From: Benincasa hispida
Lineage: Eukaryota > Streptophyta > Magnoliopsida > Cucurbitales > Cucurbitaceae
Assembly (NCBI RefSeq): GCF_009727055.1
Contig: NC_052350.1
Span: 20,186,365-20,250,364 of the forward strand
Reading direction: 5' to 3'
DNA: 64,000 bases
Made by a program: the position numbers and the translations under genes. Below the pieces are notes generated by a model. It saw nothing but the letters and a program-made list of their open reading frames with translations. It did no database searches and was not told the DNA's origin. This document shows positions 22,760-35,560 of the stretch, piece after piece; the stretch's first letter is position 1; every line of letters begins with the position of its first letter.

Positions 22760-23440
22760 CTGTGCTCAGTAACTTCCCCACATATTTCCTCCCTCTCTTT
22801 ATTGCTACCTGCAAAATGATTGAAAGACATATGAGGAATTTTCTTTGAGAAGAAACAGATAGTGCTGGTGGTTCACATCTTGTTAGATGGGTTCATTAGA
22901 TCTAAAGATAAAGGTGGGTTTGGTATGGATAAAGATTAGAAGCTTTGCTTGATAAATAGATTAGGCGCTATCACACTGAACCCAATCAATCGTGGAGAGA
23001 TGTGAAATACACACACCCAACCCCTAACTCTATCCCAAACAAAATATCTTTATTTTCAACAATCCTAATAAGATTTGATTTGGTAGAATCAATCTGGTAC
23101 ATTGTCAAAGGAGATATAGTTAACTTATTAGAGGTAAAAAGTTTATCTTGTATATATTCCAAAAATTGTTGGAACTATAAATTTTAATGGAATATGCACC
23201 TTAAAATTTCGAAAATTTTATGCTTAACAGCCAAGTGGTGTACTAAATCTTCTCTTTTTTGTGATTATGATATGGCTACCATCGTGTTAAATTGGGAGGT
23301 TTTCCTCTAGTCTTTCCTTGCTTGTATTTTTGGAACTTTCGAGTTGTTCTCGATATACTCGTATTTCTTCTTTAAATTAATTCAACTCTACGTGTTCTTG
23401 GGAATATGATGAGGCACTAAGGGTGTGTCAACCTATTTGA
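22760..23440 (+). pseudogene. LINE reverse transcriptase C-terminal fragment (unit 2)
   Basis: Same fragment as at 6449, with ATCKMIERHMRNFL and a deletion in the KDKGGLGIAKI part near 22925. It keeps a downstream segment (about 23030-23200) that unit 1 has replaced. Multiple stops; non-functional. Confidence 0.7.
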
Positions 23441-24165
23441 CATGTCCTTGTGCACCTACTGAGCCCATTGTTTTGTCTGTTATTTTTTCCAAGAGAAACA
23501 TGTATGATATTTTAGGACTAAAATAGCCCACTATCAAGGAAAAAAGAAAAGGAAAGATATCTATGAAGCAAAATTGTTAATCTTTTTTATTTTAGGGAGC
23601 AAAAATGGTTAATACTTTATGTTATTAACACTTATGAAATCTTCTACAATATTGATGAAATCTTCTATAATATTGTGAAAAAATTTAATGAAACATACAA
23701 ATACAACCAAATGTTTCTAATAATTTAAATACTACACAATATAAAAATAACAAGAATTTTAACTCATTTACAAAGTATAAAATGTATATTTCATAATTTA
23801 AATATTTAATTGCTCAAAACAAATTAAATATATTTTTTTCCCAAAAATATTCATTTGACATCATATTTTATCAAATTCACTTGTTTTTATATTGGTGCCA
23901 TCAAATATAATATATGATTATAAACACAACCTCTAGAAGACTTCTAGAGAGAAAAGTAAAGGTCCTGTCAATTACGATTAAGCTAATCTTATTTTAACTC
24001 AATTAAATCTATCTTCAAAATTAGACTTCAATTTTGTAAATTCAAAGTGACTCTTACTTCAAACAATAGGCATGACTGAATCCATCAACATTAATAATAA
24101 TAATTGCATTAATAATAATAACGGTTTTCTTTGCTAAAAAAAAAAAAAAAGTTACCCCAACAATA
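23441..24165. other. Gene-free spacer upstream of B2
   Basis: AT-rich, matches 7061-7930; I see no gene. Confidence 0.5.
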
Positions 24166-24362
24166 TAATTGCAGTTTTCGAATACCATAATGACCTCAAA
24201 CGTTTCCAAATTATTTAATATTTTTCCCCTTTACCAGACCCTACTTAGTCCCCATTTTCTCCCACCAACCAAATTAACAAATCATCTCATTAGTCCAGTA
24301 CAAAATTACACATCTAGAGCAATCAATCTTTCTCTGAATCTTTTCACGCCTAAGTTGAAACT
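24166..24362 (+). promoter_or_regulatory. Conserved promoter/5' leader of B2
   Basis: About six substitutions separate it from the B1 leader. The same words (GCAGTTTTC, AAACGTTTCCAA, ATTTAATAT, CTTAGTCC, TTCTCCCAC) are kept, as is the 67-codon upstream frame that overlaps the gene start by 10 bases. Confidence 0.5.
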
Positions 24363-24680
24363 ATGGAGTTGAAGCTCGCACTTGTACTCCTAGTCTGCAT
24401 AGCTATTTTAGCATCACCAGCAATGGCACGCACTGTGGCGGCACCACCTGATTCAACCACGTTAGAAGATTTCTCATTGCTGGGCTGCACGTCGTTTATT
24501 TCCGAGGCGACGAAATGTATTATTGATGTGATGAAGAACGCAATTGCTCCTCATCCGTCATGTTGCAAAGCCATTTCTAAGCTCAACGATTGTTCTTCTG
24601 AGTTCCTCAAAGGCATTCCCTCTGCTGACATGATTTTGATGAAGGGCATTTGTGCTTTGTGGGGTGTTTCCATTTCTTAG
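24363..24680 (+). CDS. B2: secreted prolamin-like (ECA1/EC1-like) cysteine-rich protein, 105 aa
   Basis: Same architecture as B1: signal peptide to about residue 22, then six cysteines at C42, C52, C67-C68, C77 and C97. Only positions 9 (Leu for Phe) and 11 (Val for Ile) differ from B1, so the mature proteins are identical. From 24405 to 24890 the DNA equals 8170-8655 base for base, although the wider flanks differ frequently; this points to recent gene conversion or very recent exchange between the two loci. It sits downstream of the broken A2, so in unit 2 the B gene is the only intact member. The role by family analogy is a secreted peptide of reproductive cells. Confidence 0.85.
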   Translation: MELKLALVLLVCIAILASPAMARTVAAPPDSTTLEDFSLLGCTSFISEATKCIIDVMKNAIAPHPSCCKAISKLNDCSSEFLKGIPSADMILMKGICALWGVSIS

Positions 24681-27600
24681 ATTAAAGGTTGTTTAAGTTC
24701 GTTGGACCATGATGAATAGGAACATTATAATTTTTTCCCTACTTCAATACTATTTAATTTATAAAACTGAGGAAGAGTGGATTTTGTTAGAGAGAAAAAG
24801 TGTTGGTTGATCCATTTGAATGAGAACTAGGCATTTTCCCACTGTTTGTAAGGCATTTAATTTGTACTTTGAACACTCCCCATACTTCTACGCTCTAAAC
24901 CAACAAGGTGACCCAAGAAAAATAATTTTATAGAAAAAAAATTACTTACAAATTTAGTTTCGAGTATAGTCTCAATTTGCTTCGTAGTAAATTTAAGATA
25001 TTTAATTTGATCTTTGTAGCTCGTGTATAATCGTTGATTTAACATAAAAATTTTGAGTGAGATTTTATCATTTAGCCTTTTTGTCAATAGTGTATATCTT
25101 AAACTAATTGAATTATGTTCATGTTGACGTGCCACCCTTATCATTGAGTCGACCCTACCTAGCACGATCCTAAACAAGTGAACATTCAAGCTCAGTTGAG
25201 GCCCAAATTCCAGGGCCTAAGCCATTGTTTGGATTTGGATCGGACCAACCCAACTTTCAATAGTCAAGCCCATGACCAAATCTTTAGACTCTCTCTTTGG
25301 ATCAAAGTTTGGATCAAGCTTGGTTGGGCTTGTGTTGACCCATTGGATTAACATATATAATATTAATTAGTTAATTAGTTAATGATATATATATATATAT
25401 ATATATGTATATTTTAGATTTTCTTAATCAAATAATACTAAAGTTTATTAAATTTGTTTTATATTTTTATTAATTTTCCTAAATAAAATTATTGATATTA
25501 CAAAATTTCACTTCACATTTAATTGTCTTAACAAATTTTATTAGTTTTTAACCCTTTAAAATTTTCATGTTAACTAAAAATTATGAAATATTGAATTATA
25601 TTTAAAAAGAATTTAAAAGACTTCACTTTTTTAATATATGAAAAACTATTCATATGCATGCATATTTGGGTTGAACCAAAGATAAGTCCATTGGTCAGCC
25701 TGATGGGCTGATCCAAATATGACCTAAATGGGTCAGCTCATGGGCCAGCTCAATTATCAAAATGATGATCCATATCTAATTCAATGAATAAATGGACTAT
25801 GCTAGGCTGGGTCGGTCAAATGTTGACTTTGGACTAAACTTCGATCAAGCCTGAGCTAGAATTGGGTTAGCTTTTGGGCTTTAGGTCTATTGATGAGGCT
25901 GATTAACATGCATTATCATGATTTGATTCCTAAAATAAGTGTTTTAATTAGTGCTGACTAGATAAATAGCAAAATCTAAGTTTTCATTTGGATAAATATA
26001 AAAAAAAAAAATTAAATTTGTAAAAATAGCAAGACAGATTATAAAATTAGAAAATAATGATTAACAATTATCAAAATTACCCCCACATGGAATTCTAACG
26101 GTGTGAGAGTTTCAAAACTGTTTGAAAACAACAAATACACTCTACCTAGACAACTATCATACACTAAACAATGCATTCTGGCAAAGTGTTTAATCCACGT
26201 GTACAAGAAATAAACTGCTTTCTTCAATACAAGTTTGCTCCTCAAATTAGATATATTTCACAAATTATTGGAACGATGAATTTGATGGAATATGCATCTC
26301 AAAATTCAAAAATCATGATATTGAGAATTCTCTTCTCATCGACCATCGAAGAGGAGTCTAATCCGTTGTAAAATCATAGCAAATGCAATAGTTTATTAAA
26401 GAAACAACAACAAAATCTAAATCGATGAACACTTTGTGTAAATAACAAAAGTTATGACAATTTTTTTACGAAGTGATATTTCTTTTTTCCTAAGTCGTTA
26501 AAATAATAGCAAAAAACAGTATATAAAACTAATTTATTAAGAATATGAGAAATATACAGCAAATTTATTAAGAATATATATAGAAAATAATGAAAAACAA
26601 TTCAAAGATTTGAATAAAATTGAATACGTATAAAGTTGAAAAACCATTCAACGATTTGAATAAAATATATGGATAAAATAAAAGTTAATAATATATGGAT
26701 ATTTAAAATATAATTTGGTAGAAAAATATGGATATTTAATTAAAGTGAGATTAATTTGAAATGTGGCTAGACAAAATGTAAAATAATAATAAAATATAGA
26801 GATTATGTTAACTACCTGAGTAAAATTAGAAGAACAGTTGTTCTCTAGGAATATCAACAATTACTATGTATACATAATGCGACCCTGTTTTTTATTCTAC
26901 AATTATCTAGTATTTGTAGTTTCATCAACAACAAGTACGAACCAGACAAGGACAAATAAGGGATTTAGGAATTTTGTGACCATATACATGTCACGTGAGT
27001 TACCATAAATCTTATTTGTGGATAGTTTTGACATTTTTCAGAACGAAACCTTAAATTTTGTCATACGTTCCAATTCTCGTTTTAATTAAGTATTGTGGTT
27101 CGTTCGTGCATTATTTTAATTTTAATTTAGCAAGTACAATATTTAATATGGTCTCTCTGCATGATTTGGACCAACCTTTCAATAAATTTGATACACAACT
27201 AAGTAAACATAATTAACTAAATGGAAAATTTTATATCCATATTGTAACTACGTAAAAGGATTTGGACAGCCTTGCCTAATTGGGAAGGTGCTTTCATCCT
27301 GCTGTTGCAATTAAGAATACATTGGTGAATGCTTGGAGAACAAAACTAAATTTCAGAGTCAGAAGTTTTGAATATTTATGAAAAACTCAAAGAAATTAAT
27401 TAAATTGATAAATAAAAGTTAAAAAATGTTTTTTACTCATATTATATTTTACTTTTTTTTATATGTTTTTTTTAAATTATTTACGAATATCGAATCCAAA
27501 AAAGAAAATGACAGTTGCAAATATATACATTAAACCTAAAATATTTGTAGATATAACATAATGTAAAAAAATTTGCAAATATGGCTAAATTTAAATAGTC

Positions 27601-27984
27601 TATCAGTGATAGACCATATTATTTGTAGGTGTCTATCAGTGATAGACCATATCACTAGTAAGAGTCTATCAAAGATAAAAGTCTATCGTTGATAGACTTC
27701 TCTATATTTATAATTTTTTTAAATGATGTTACATACTTAGTTATTATTCCTAAAAATGCTACTAATTACAATTACCAAAAAATAAATGAAGAAATTAATG
27801 TCAATGAAAAAGACAGAGATCTAATAACATGCTTTTACTTTATATTTTTCTTGCTTCCTTGGTTACTTTTCAAATTTGCTTTCATAAACTAGCCAAAACT
27901 TGAAAATTAGAATATATAAAATAATTTAGAAAATGGTTGTGGAGTCCTCAAAATACAGAGTGAAAGTAAGATTGACAAAAGAGA
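24681..27984. other. Gene-free, repeat-rich spacer after B2
   Basis: Same layout as 8446-11810. A minus-strand frame of 110 codons at 24857-25189 is not kept in the other units and has no recognisable motif. There is an (AT)n run near 25384-25410. The unidentified conserved block lies at 26110-26380. Hairpin words at 27598-27705 are listed separately. I see no gene. Confidence 0.5.
27598..27705. repeat. Cluster of TCTATCAGTGATAGAC hairpin motifs
   Basis: At least three near-perfect palindromic words of the type GTCTATCAGTGATAGAC occur in about 100 bases, with spacers containing ATATCACTAGTAAGAG. A shorter version lies near 11475-11550, and related words occur in the MITE-like insertions at 4958 and 21900. 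I recall such words as frequent in cucurbit genomes; they are probably MITE-derived. Confidence 0.55.
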
Positions 27985-28387
27985 TTTTTACCAGGAAATT
28001 CTTTGTACCAATAAGTTAATTAATTTAGAATCAATATTTTTCAATATTCCTAGATCATATATATTATATACAAAATGTAGGATACATGCCTCATTATCAT
28101 TGCTAATATCATCATTGTTTTTTCTCTTTTCGCATTCTTCCTTACTGTCTAGTTCTTTTTTTTTTTCATTCACATGTTTCATTTTCAACCATATAATTAA
28201 CTACTATTTTTGTTTCATCTTTTGATTGGTCCGTATTTATCCTTTCTTCTACTATTTCATCAGTTTTATTATTTTTACTTCCAATAATAAATTTATTGAG
28301 AGCACCTTTTTTAGATTCAAACATTTTTTCTACCCTTCTTTTATTCCAGAGCTTTACATATCCAGATTCATATTTTTTAGTAGACAT
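27985..28387 (-). pseudogene. hAT-like transposase N-terminal fragment (unit 2)
   Basis: ATG at 28387 with MSTKKYESGYVKLWNKRR and ESKKGALNKF. It is broken in the poly-A/T tract near 28160 and resumes in another frame with KKKELDSKEECEKRK and YNIYDLGILKNIDSKLINLL up to about 27990. It has the same N-terminal landmarks of a TTF/ZMYM1-like hAT transposase as the unit 1 copy, with no catalytic core. Confidence 0.55.
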
Positions 28388-29021
28388 ATTGATATTCTAT
28401 GTATGCAAATATAAACAAATCGTAGATGTTAAGGTATTGAACAATCAATAATATGAAATAACTTTTTCAAAAAAAGGTAAAATAATTTCAACGAAAAAAC
28501 TTGGAACTTTGAAGTAGCTAGATTGAGTTGAGAAAATGATTTATGGTATAGCAATTGATAATCAAAGTTAGACTATGAGCCCACACAGAAATATCATTGA
28601 AAATCTGAGAGTTGAGAGAGATTCAGAGAGGGAGAGAATTCAACTTAAAATGAAATTATCATAAGTAATATATTTATGAGGAGAACTGGAAGGGTTTTAG
28701 TTTTGAAAAAAATAAATAAGAAATATGAAAGGTTTTCAACTCTAACAAGGTAAAACTATGAGAGTTTTAAGGAGTTGTATTAATGGTTGATATTTTTAAG
28801 GAAATTTGAAAGAAGTTAAGAACAAAAAGATAAAAGGTTAATAAATTTGAAATATGAGTCAATCAAAATTGAGAGAGTTTGTGAGCCCATTCATTATGTA
28901 TTTTTTAGTAGTTTGTAATTCCAATATTATAAGAAAATTTTTCAGAAACGTAATAAGTATATTATTTTATATTTTAAATTTTATTTCATTAAAAAATAAA
29001 TTAAATAGATGCCAATATTAT

Positions 29022-29098
29022 TGTGTGTGTGTGTGTGCGCGCGCGCGCGCGCTCGCGTGTGTGTGTGTGTGTGCGTGCGTGTGTGTGTGTGTGTGTGA
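29022..29098. repeat. GT/GC dinucleotide microsatellite
   Basis: (GT)n, then (GC)n, one CTC interruption, then (GT)n with two GC steps. It is almost perfectly alternating purine-pyrimidine over 77 bases and therefore a potential Z-DNA former. It replaces the 230 or so bases that in units 1 and 3 hold the CACTA left end and its flank, so the expansion accompanied a deletion. Confidence 0.9.
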
Positions 29099-29826
29099 GA
29101 ATCAATTTTCTTGACGTTTTAAAAAACGTCAAGGAAGCCAGTATCAAAAATGTTGATTTTCTTGACGTTTTGAAAACATCAAGAAAAGTGACACTGGATA
29201 TTTAAAAAACGTCAAGAAACACTAACACTTAACATGTTTGAAATGTCAAGAATATGAACATTCTTGACAAGGAAACAACGTCAAGAAATTTTGTTAACTT
29301 TGTTGGGATTGGTGTCCTAATTCTCCCGGAGTCTCGTTGTTTTGTTAAGATACATATAGTTCAATGAATAAAATAAGTGTTATTTAATTCCGGCATTTAC
29401 TCATATCCAATAAATAAAACTCCTTGGTCATCTTATGTGAACCTAAGCATGTATATGTGATATACAAGTGGATCATGCCTTAAGTGATAACCTAAATCGA
29501 TCTGTAGTATAAGGATTAAGGTGGGATACCTGATCCTTGTGACACTAAGGATACGACCCGCTTTGTAGAGGTTTGCAAGTGTTGTAAACTTCTACAGATG
29601 TTAGATCTTGACCATTCGTGTGGAGACGTGGAGCGGGGGTGTCCTATACAAAGATTTTGTATAAGACCTGGACCACGAGATGACTAGACTCTATATATAA
29701 TGTCATTGATATTAGAGATTTGCATTTCACCTAGACGACCATAGGTGACACGACCTCAATCCTGAGTGTTTTGGGAACTCTTGTCTTTGAGGGCGGTCCT
29801 TTGATTAGTATGGGTGAGAATGGCCA

Positions 29827-31716
29827 TGTAACAACTCAAATTTGTACGCATACACTATAGGAAATTAAATGTCAAATGTTAACAAGACAAAATTTTATTT
29901 AAAGGGATGGTAAATGTAATACCCTAACCCTAATTTAGAAAGCAGGAAAACAAATAAAATATATAATTAAGATTGAAAAATATATAAATTTAATAGGAAA
30001 ATCGGGTGGAAATTTAGAATTGGAAAAAAATAAGAAATTTATTAATTATCCAAAAATAATGAATAAGGGGGCAAAATCAGAGAGAATTAATTAGAAGTTG
30101 GACGCTAGCTAATTCAGGAGACAAAGGGCAGTAAATAACTTTTTGTTTGGGTACTTCTCATTGGAAGAATTGGAGGTGAATTAATTGCCTATATGTTCTT
30201 AAAATTTGAAAGAGTTAAAACGGGGAAGTGGAATCCACAAGCAGTGAAGGCAACCCACGCATGAAAACTAACGAGATTGGAGAGAAAATTGGAGAAAGCG
30301 AGAGTGGAGAGAAAATTGGAGAGAGCGAGAGTGGAGAGAGCGAGATTCTCAGCGAGACAGTGGGAGAGAGCGGGAGCGAGAGCGAGAGCCAAACCAGCGA
30401 GAAAGCTGGAGAGAATGAGATTTTGAGAACAGAAAGAGCGAGATTTGGACAGAAGCGTGGATTATGCGTTGAATTTGGCCACGATCTTATAGATTATACA
30501 CGGAGAACCCTAAAATGGAATACAAATAAAGGTGGATGATGTAAAGGAAACGTTAGCCAAAATTAGGTGTCTTATTAAGAGAAATTCTTAAACCTAAGTA
30601 ATTTTAAAGAAGCCATTTGTAGGATGAGTTGTCACAAAGAGAAGAGCTGGAAACGACTATAAATAGGAGGCTTTGGGTTGGAAGTTAAACTCATTCTCAA
30701 ACAAAACTCAGTAGTAAAAATCGTGTAGAAAGGGAGAAGTAATTCTGTTAGTTAGAAAAAGGAAATACGAGGGAAGTGCTGCCCTAATTTCCTTCTGGTT
30801 TAAGAGAGAAAGCTCTACTGATTAAACCATAAGGAATGATAAGGAATAACTAGGATCGCAGTCAAGGTAAGTAGTTTATCTCACCCTCTCTTTAAGTGTT
30901 TCATGGTAGTGTACCTTTAATATGTTGCATAATTATGTTATTGTTATGTTGCATTACATGTTTAAAATACGTTTATCGACAAAGGACCCCATGCATTATG
31001 TTTGTTCATAAGATTAAATTTTAATTAGATAAAGGTTATGCTTCTAGGACGAGCAGGGCATGTATGGTTGCACCCCTCTAAACCCAATTCTATGTCAAGA
31101 TTATGCTAGGGACTAACAGGGTATGTATGGTTGCACCCCTCTAGTCCAATCTTACGTTTATGTTAATGGGTTGATGTTGGATGCGACTCTGACCCTACTG
31201 ACTGCATGACCCGTTAACCATCAGATGGGTTAGTTTATGCCTAAGTTCTCATCTTTCTATCAGGGCGGAGAAATTTACGTTAGAAGCATAACCGACCACC
31301 ACATGTTATTATATGTTTCGGTCCCAATCATATGTTTTCAGAACATGTTGCATGTGATTGTGCATTTGGTCACTACCCTATGTGAGAACTACTTACTGGG
31401 TATATTATATATCTCATCCTATTTTTACAAACTTTATAGGTAAGGACACAGTGTAGGTGGCAAAACTGGACGTCGCTCAAATGGCCAACCATCAAACTCA
31501 CTATTATAGGCATATGCATTTTTGTTATCACTACGCTAGTGTTTTATGGATCTTGGTGTTTTGTAAAATAAACTTTTTATATAGTTTTCTACCTAATTAA
31601 TAAAATCTTAGATATGTTCTTTTGAGATTTTTATCAAAACTCATCTCATAATAGAAAAGTCTAAGTATGCATGTCGTAGCGGTCGGACCATAATATGTAA
31701 GGATCCGGTCGTTACA
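29827..31716 (+). mobile_element. Nested solo LTR 1 (1.9 kb)
   Basis: Ends TGTAACAACTC and GGTCGTTACA, flanked by GGCCA (29822-29826) and GGTCA (31717-31721), a 5-bp duplication with one transition. A TATA box TATAAATA at 30658-30665 supports the plus orientation. A GA-rich block (30270-30430) with repeated GAGAGCGAGAGTGGAGAGA gives a low-complexity open frame that I do not regard as a gene. The GGTCGTTACA end is of the type seen in Tekay/Del-like Ty3/gypsy LTRs. Confidence 0.8.
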
Positions 31717-32689
31717 GGTCAGATTGCCAACTCAACATGCCTACCTTTTTGGGGACTTGTCTGATCTGGGAGCTAGGAACTCAATACACAAGATGGAAAT
31801 CACTCATTTTTCGAAGCAGGGATAAGTAGAGAGATTGCTCCCTTAAGGGCTGATTCCGAGGCTTAAACATAGTGGCCACAGTTTCTCTTTGGAAGAGAAG
31901 ACTCAGTCATAGTATGACTATGATTTATGTTCATTAGAGGGATCAGTGGTACTTAAGGAAATAGATGTAACTACAGGGGCATAACGGTTATTGGCCCAGC
32001 TGTACTTACGAGCGATCTGTGAAGGGTTGTCACACTACTGATTGATTAAGATGGACACATAATATATCTGTAGTGAGGAGAGTTCAGCTATCGGTCTTTA
32101 GTGGAGTGCATGGCAGTTAACAAATGGTGTATCCCGTGACTAAAGAATTTAGTTAGTTATTCACGTAACGTTGGACCTTCGGAGGTACAGGTCCATGACG
32201 TCCCCTAGGTAGCTTGAATTCTGTTGAGGATCAGTTCTTGGTGTTGATTTGAAATGTTCAAATTGACAAGAGGTATTTTGATTATATATGATATAATCGG
32301 TATGATGTATGAGATACATCTAGTGGAGGATTGATGTAAATGAGATTTACATTAAGTACCATGGAATAGAAAAAAAACTATGGTTTATATGTTTCATGAG
32401 ATGAAATATTAAAACTATATGTTATAAATATAGTATGATAAGTTGATTATCATTTATGTTTATAATAATATTAATTATTAGATAATTAATTCTTTTTCTT
32501 TTAAATAACCAAAGTAGTAGGTGGTTATTGGATCATGGTAATCGTGAGTTTAAAAGGAATGTACTTTCCTATTTTGAAAAAGAAGTTTTACAAAAGATTG
32601 AAAAAAATTTTGAGTTTTCTCTCCGGGGAAAAGAAACTCACGCGTCGTCAAGTAAATACAGATTTACTAAACAACGGTTGGGCGAACTA

Positions 32690-32860
32690 AACGATCGTGC
32701 AGGTGTGAGTTAAACGATCGTGCAGTGTTTACCAAACGATCGCATAGCTTTGCTACACGATCACTGGCCCAAGGTAAACGATCGCGTAGAGTCTGTAGGC
32801 GACAGACGGAACTAAACGATCACATAGCTTTTGCTAGATGATCGCATAGCTTTATCTAAA
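32690..32860. repeat. CGATCG-motif repeats inside the outer LTR
   Basis: About seven copies of AAACGATCG(C/T)(A/G)(T/C)AG occur here, the same motif family as at 1-540, although the two elements are otherwise diverged and the motif sits in the opposite strand sense. Confidence 0.6.
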
Positions 32861-33509
32861 AAATTGGGCATCGACCTATATGATAGGTGTCACACCCCGT
32901 CCCAGACTACTCTCTGAGCCTAGGAAAGGACATGAATGCAGCAGTTATCAACCCTTTTGTTGACACTTACTGCCTAATAACTCTTGCGAAAATAACTCTG
33001 ATACCAATGTACAAATTCAACAACCAACTGATTAAGTCAAGGAGGCAAACAACAACTGATTAAGTAGGCCCATTTTGTATTACAATAATGTAACATTTAT
33101 ACAACTCCAAGACTTAACTACAAAGTTTACAACAATAACTGTAAAACCCCGTAAGTCTAACTATGGCTTGTGGCAGACCTTGACCTTAGCAGCACCTTAG
33201 AACTCCTCACCTTTCGTTACCTGGGAAGAAAACATGAAATAATAAAATGAGCTTCACAAAGCTCAGTGAGTGGTAAGCAACTTCTAGAGTCTATTTCAAT
33301 CATAAATAACAAGCATATCACAAATACGAGGTTATATTCAAACCTCCGCCTTGAGTGAGTCTGGTCTCAACTCTATCTACGCACATGCTAGATAGCTAAA
33401 CTGATAACTAACTAGAATGAGTATGCTGTCTACCTACACACACGGTAGATAGATAATTGTTACTAAATACAACACTTACTTTTTACGTTTCCTTTGTCTC
33501 CTATGTGCA

Positions 33510-33690
33510 CATAGCTCCCCGCTCATGGGCTTAGAAGCTAGGCCCGTCGGCCTTCTGTCCATCCCATACGAGGATCCTCCCACAGGCTCAGAAACTAGAC
33601 CTCTTGGTCCCCTGACCATCCCATGAGGCTTTGCTTACGGTCTCAGGAACTAGGTCTATTGATCCCCTGACCATCCCGATCATATAATCT
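33510..33690. repeat. Three diverged ~60-bp tandem repeats in the LTR
   Basis: Each copy has a (C/T)TCA(T/G)G(G/A) lead, GAA(G/A)CTAG, a (G/C)TCGG/TTGGTCC part and CTGACCATCCC. The same triplet is kept in the sister LTR at 63070-63225, so it is a family feature. Confidence 0.6.
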
Positions 33691-34919
33691 CATTCTCATG
33701 ATAGATACTCATTCATAATATAAGCATATATAATTTACTTTAAAAGATATACTTTAAGACTTCAAGGAAAGTACCACTCACCTTGGTTGTTTAGGAACCT
33801 TTCTCTCTAGAAGTTCCTTGGTCACCTCAGGCTCCCTTTTGAACCCTATGATCCAGATTCAACTTGAAGCTCAAATTACTCATAGTTATAGGTTTTATCT
33901 CGAGATACTTTCTTCTACAAATATGCTCTAAAATGTCTCAAGAAGCTTACCTCAAAATATTAGCTCATAACTTCTCGTGGTTTTTCTGGAAACATCAAAA
34001 CATAAAGACTGGCCTAGCTTACCCGACAGCTCGACCCCTCTGTCTTGTCCTCACTTTCCAGCCTGATTCCTTAGAGCTTCTTCTTTGACAACCATACCTG
34101 AAAACTAGACTCTCCTAGATTACATGTGGCTTTGGACTCACTCCAAATGCACGAGTATTTTAGGAGAACTCCTCGTCCCAAGATGATGCTACTTTCTGTC
34201 CTTTCTGTCTGACAGCATCTCCCCTCATGAAACCTCTTGACCAACGCATGGTCTCACTATCAACGCATAATCTCCTCCCAATACACTCTTCTTTATGTCC
34301 TTTGAAGAGAATTTGAGTTCTCATCTAAATTCCTTGGCCCTATTTATAGGCGTCCAAGATTGCTCTAAGGCCGACACCTCCTACTTGGTCGTATGTCCAA
34401 GTGTCTCTTCCTTACACTATTACAGCAATCTTGCATCAGCACAACCCAAGGCGTCTTGCTCCCCTTTTACCAATGCATAACCCTCAACTTTGCATGTCTT
34501 CTTATGCACCCACCTCATTTGCTTAAGGCCTAAGGTTTCTTCCTAACAAGCCACATGTCCGGATGACGTCCTTGAATGCATCCATCCTTCATATGCGTTC
34601 ATCCAACTTCATATGCATTCAACTAGGGTAATGACCAACACTCCTTCAACGCATACTACTAGCTTTTCCTATGTGCCCACGTGCCTTCGGATGTCCAACG
34701 CATAGCACATCACCAAAGCATAGCAACCTTCGGGTCAACTTAGTTCCCAACTCAATATCTCAAGGCATAGTTCACCATCACCTAGGTTCTTGCTAACACA
34801 TCTCTTATGACCAACGCAACCCACCTCATTAACCTTGTTACCGCAAGCCTTAACAATACAAGGGAAAATCACTATGCATCCACTTTAGCTCGTTACATCG
34901 CATAGCTTATACCTTAGCA

Positions 34920-35560
34920 AGGCCGCCGCATCCATCGTATCCATCGCATCCATCACCGCATGCCATCGCATCCATCGTGCAGCATCACCGCATGCCATCG
35001 CATCCATCGTGCAACATCACCGCATGCCATCGCATCCATCGTATCCATTGCATCCATCGCCGCATGCCATCACATACTACCAACGCATTCCTTCACCCCT
35101 GTCTCTTATACACATCTAGATGTGTATAAGAGACAGCATGAACGCATAGTGTAGCACTGTCACATCCATTGCGTCCATCGCATCCATCGTGCAGCATCAC
35201 CGCATGCCACTGCCACATCCATCGTATCCATTGCATCCATCGCTGCATGCCATCACATACTACCAACGCATTCCTTTGGACGCATACGCGCACACCATCG
35301 GCCGCATACCATAAGCTGTATGCTACCGACGCAACCCTTCGGCGGCAAACCATCGGTCGCATCGTAGTACCACCGCAACCATTGCATCCATCATACCGCA
35401 TATGCACGTAGTATTGTTGCAACCATCGCATGGCATGTGCACGTAGTACTACCGTAACCATCGCATCCATCACGCTTGCCTACATCGCTGCATGCCTTTA
35501 TCCATCGTATCCATCACATCCATCGCATCCATTGCATCCAACGTCCACCGCCCTTGGATG
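34920..35560. repeat. GCATCCATC-rich minisatellite within the LTR
   Basis: The short word GCATCCATC(G/A) is repeated with the longer word GTGCAGCATCACCGCATGCC in irregular higher-order blocks. Open frames on both strands are repeat by-products. The field is also where the Tn5 mosaic-end dimer is embedded. Confidence 0.75.
35099..35136. other. Tn5/Nextera mosaic-end dimer (library artefact)
   Basis: Bases 35099-35117 are CTGTCTCTTATACACATCT and 35118-35136 are its exact reverse complement. This is the 19-bp Tn5 mosaic end used in tagmentation libraries, here as a head-to-head dimer. It is not plant sequence. It also creates the well-known contaminant peptide VSYTHLDVYKRQ in conceptual translations. 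The join between 35098 and 35137 should be treated as unproven. Confidence 0.97.

Noticed and set aside
24857..25189. 110-codon minus-strand frame after B2
   Set aside because: Broken in units 1 and 3 at the same place, lacks recognisable motifs, and overlaps the 3' flank of B2.
28854..29205. Frames with Cys-Val and Arg-Ala repeats over the GT/GC tract
   Set aside because: Translations of the dinucleotide microsatellite.
30228..30539. 103-codon frame rich in Gly-Glu-Ser repeats
   Set aside because: Produced by a GA-rich low-complexity tract within a solo LTR; no family features and no sister copy to support it.
34960..35473. Open frames of up to 126 codons on both strands near the adaptor
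   Set aside because: They are by-products of the GCATCCATC repeat and of the Tn5 mosaic-end dimer, which encodes the contaminant string VSYTHLDVYKRQ.
34920..35560. Possible CRISPR-like or satellite array
   Set aside because: Repeats are short, irregular and without unique spacers, and they lie within a plant LTR.
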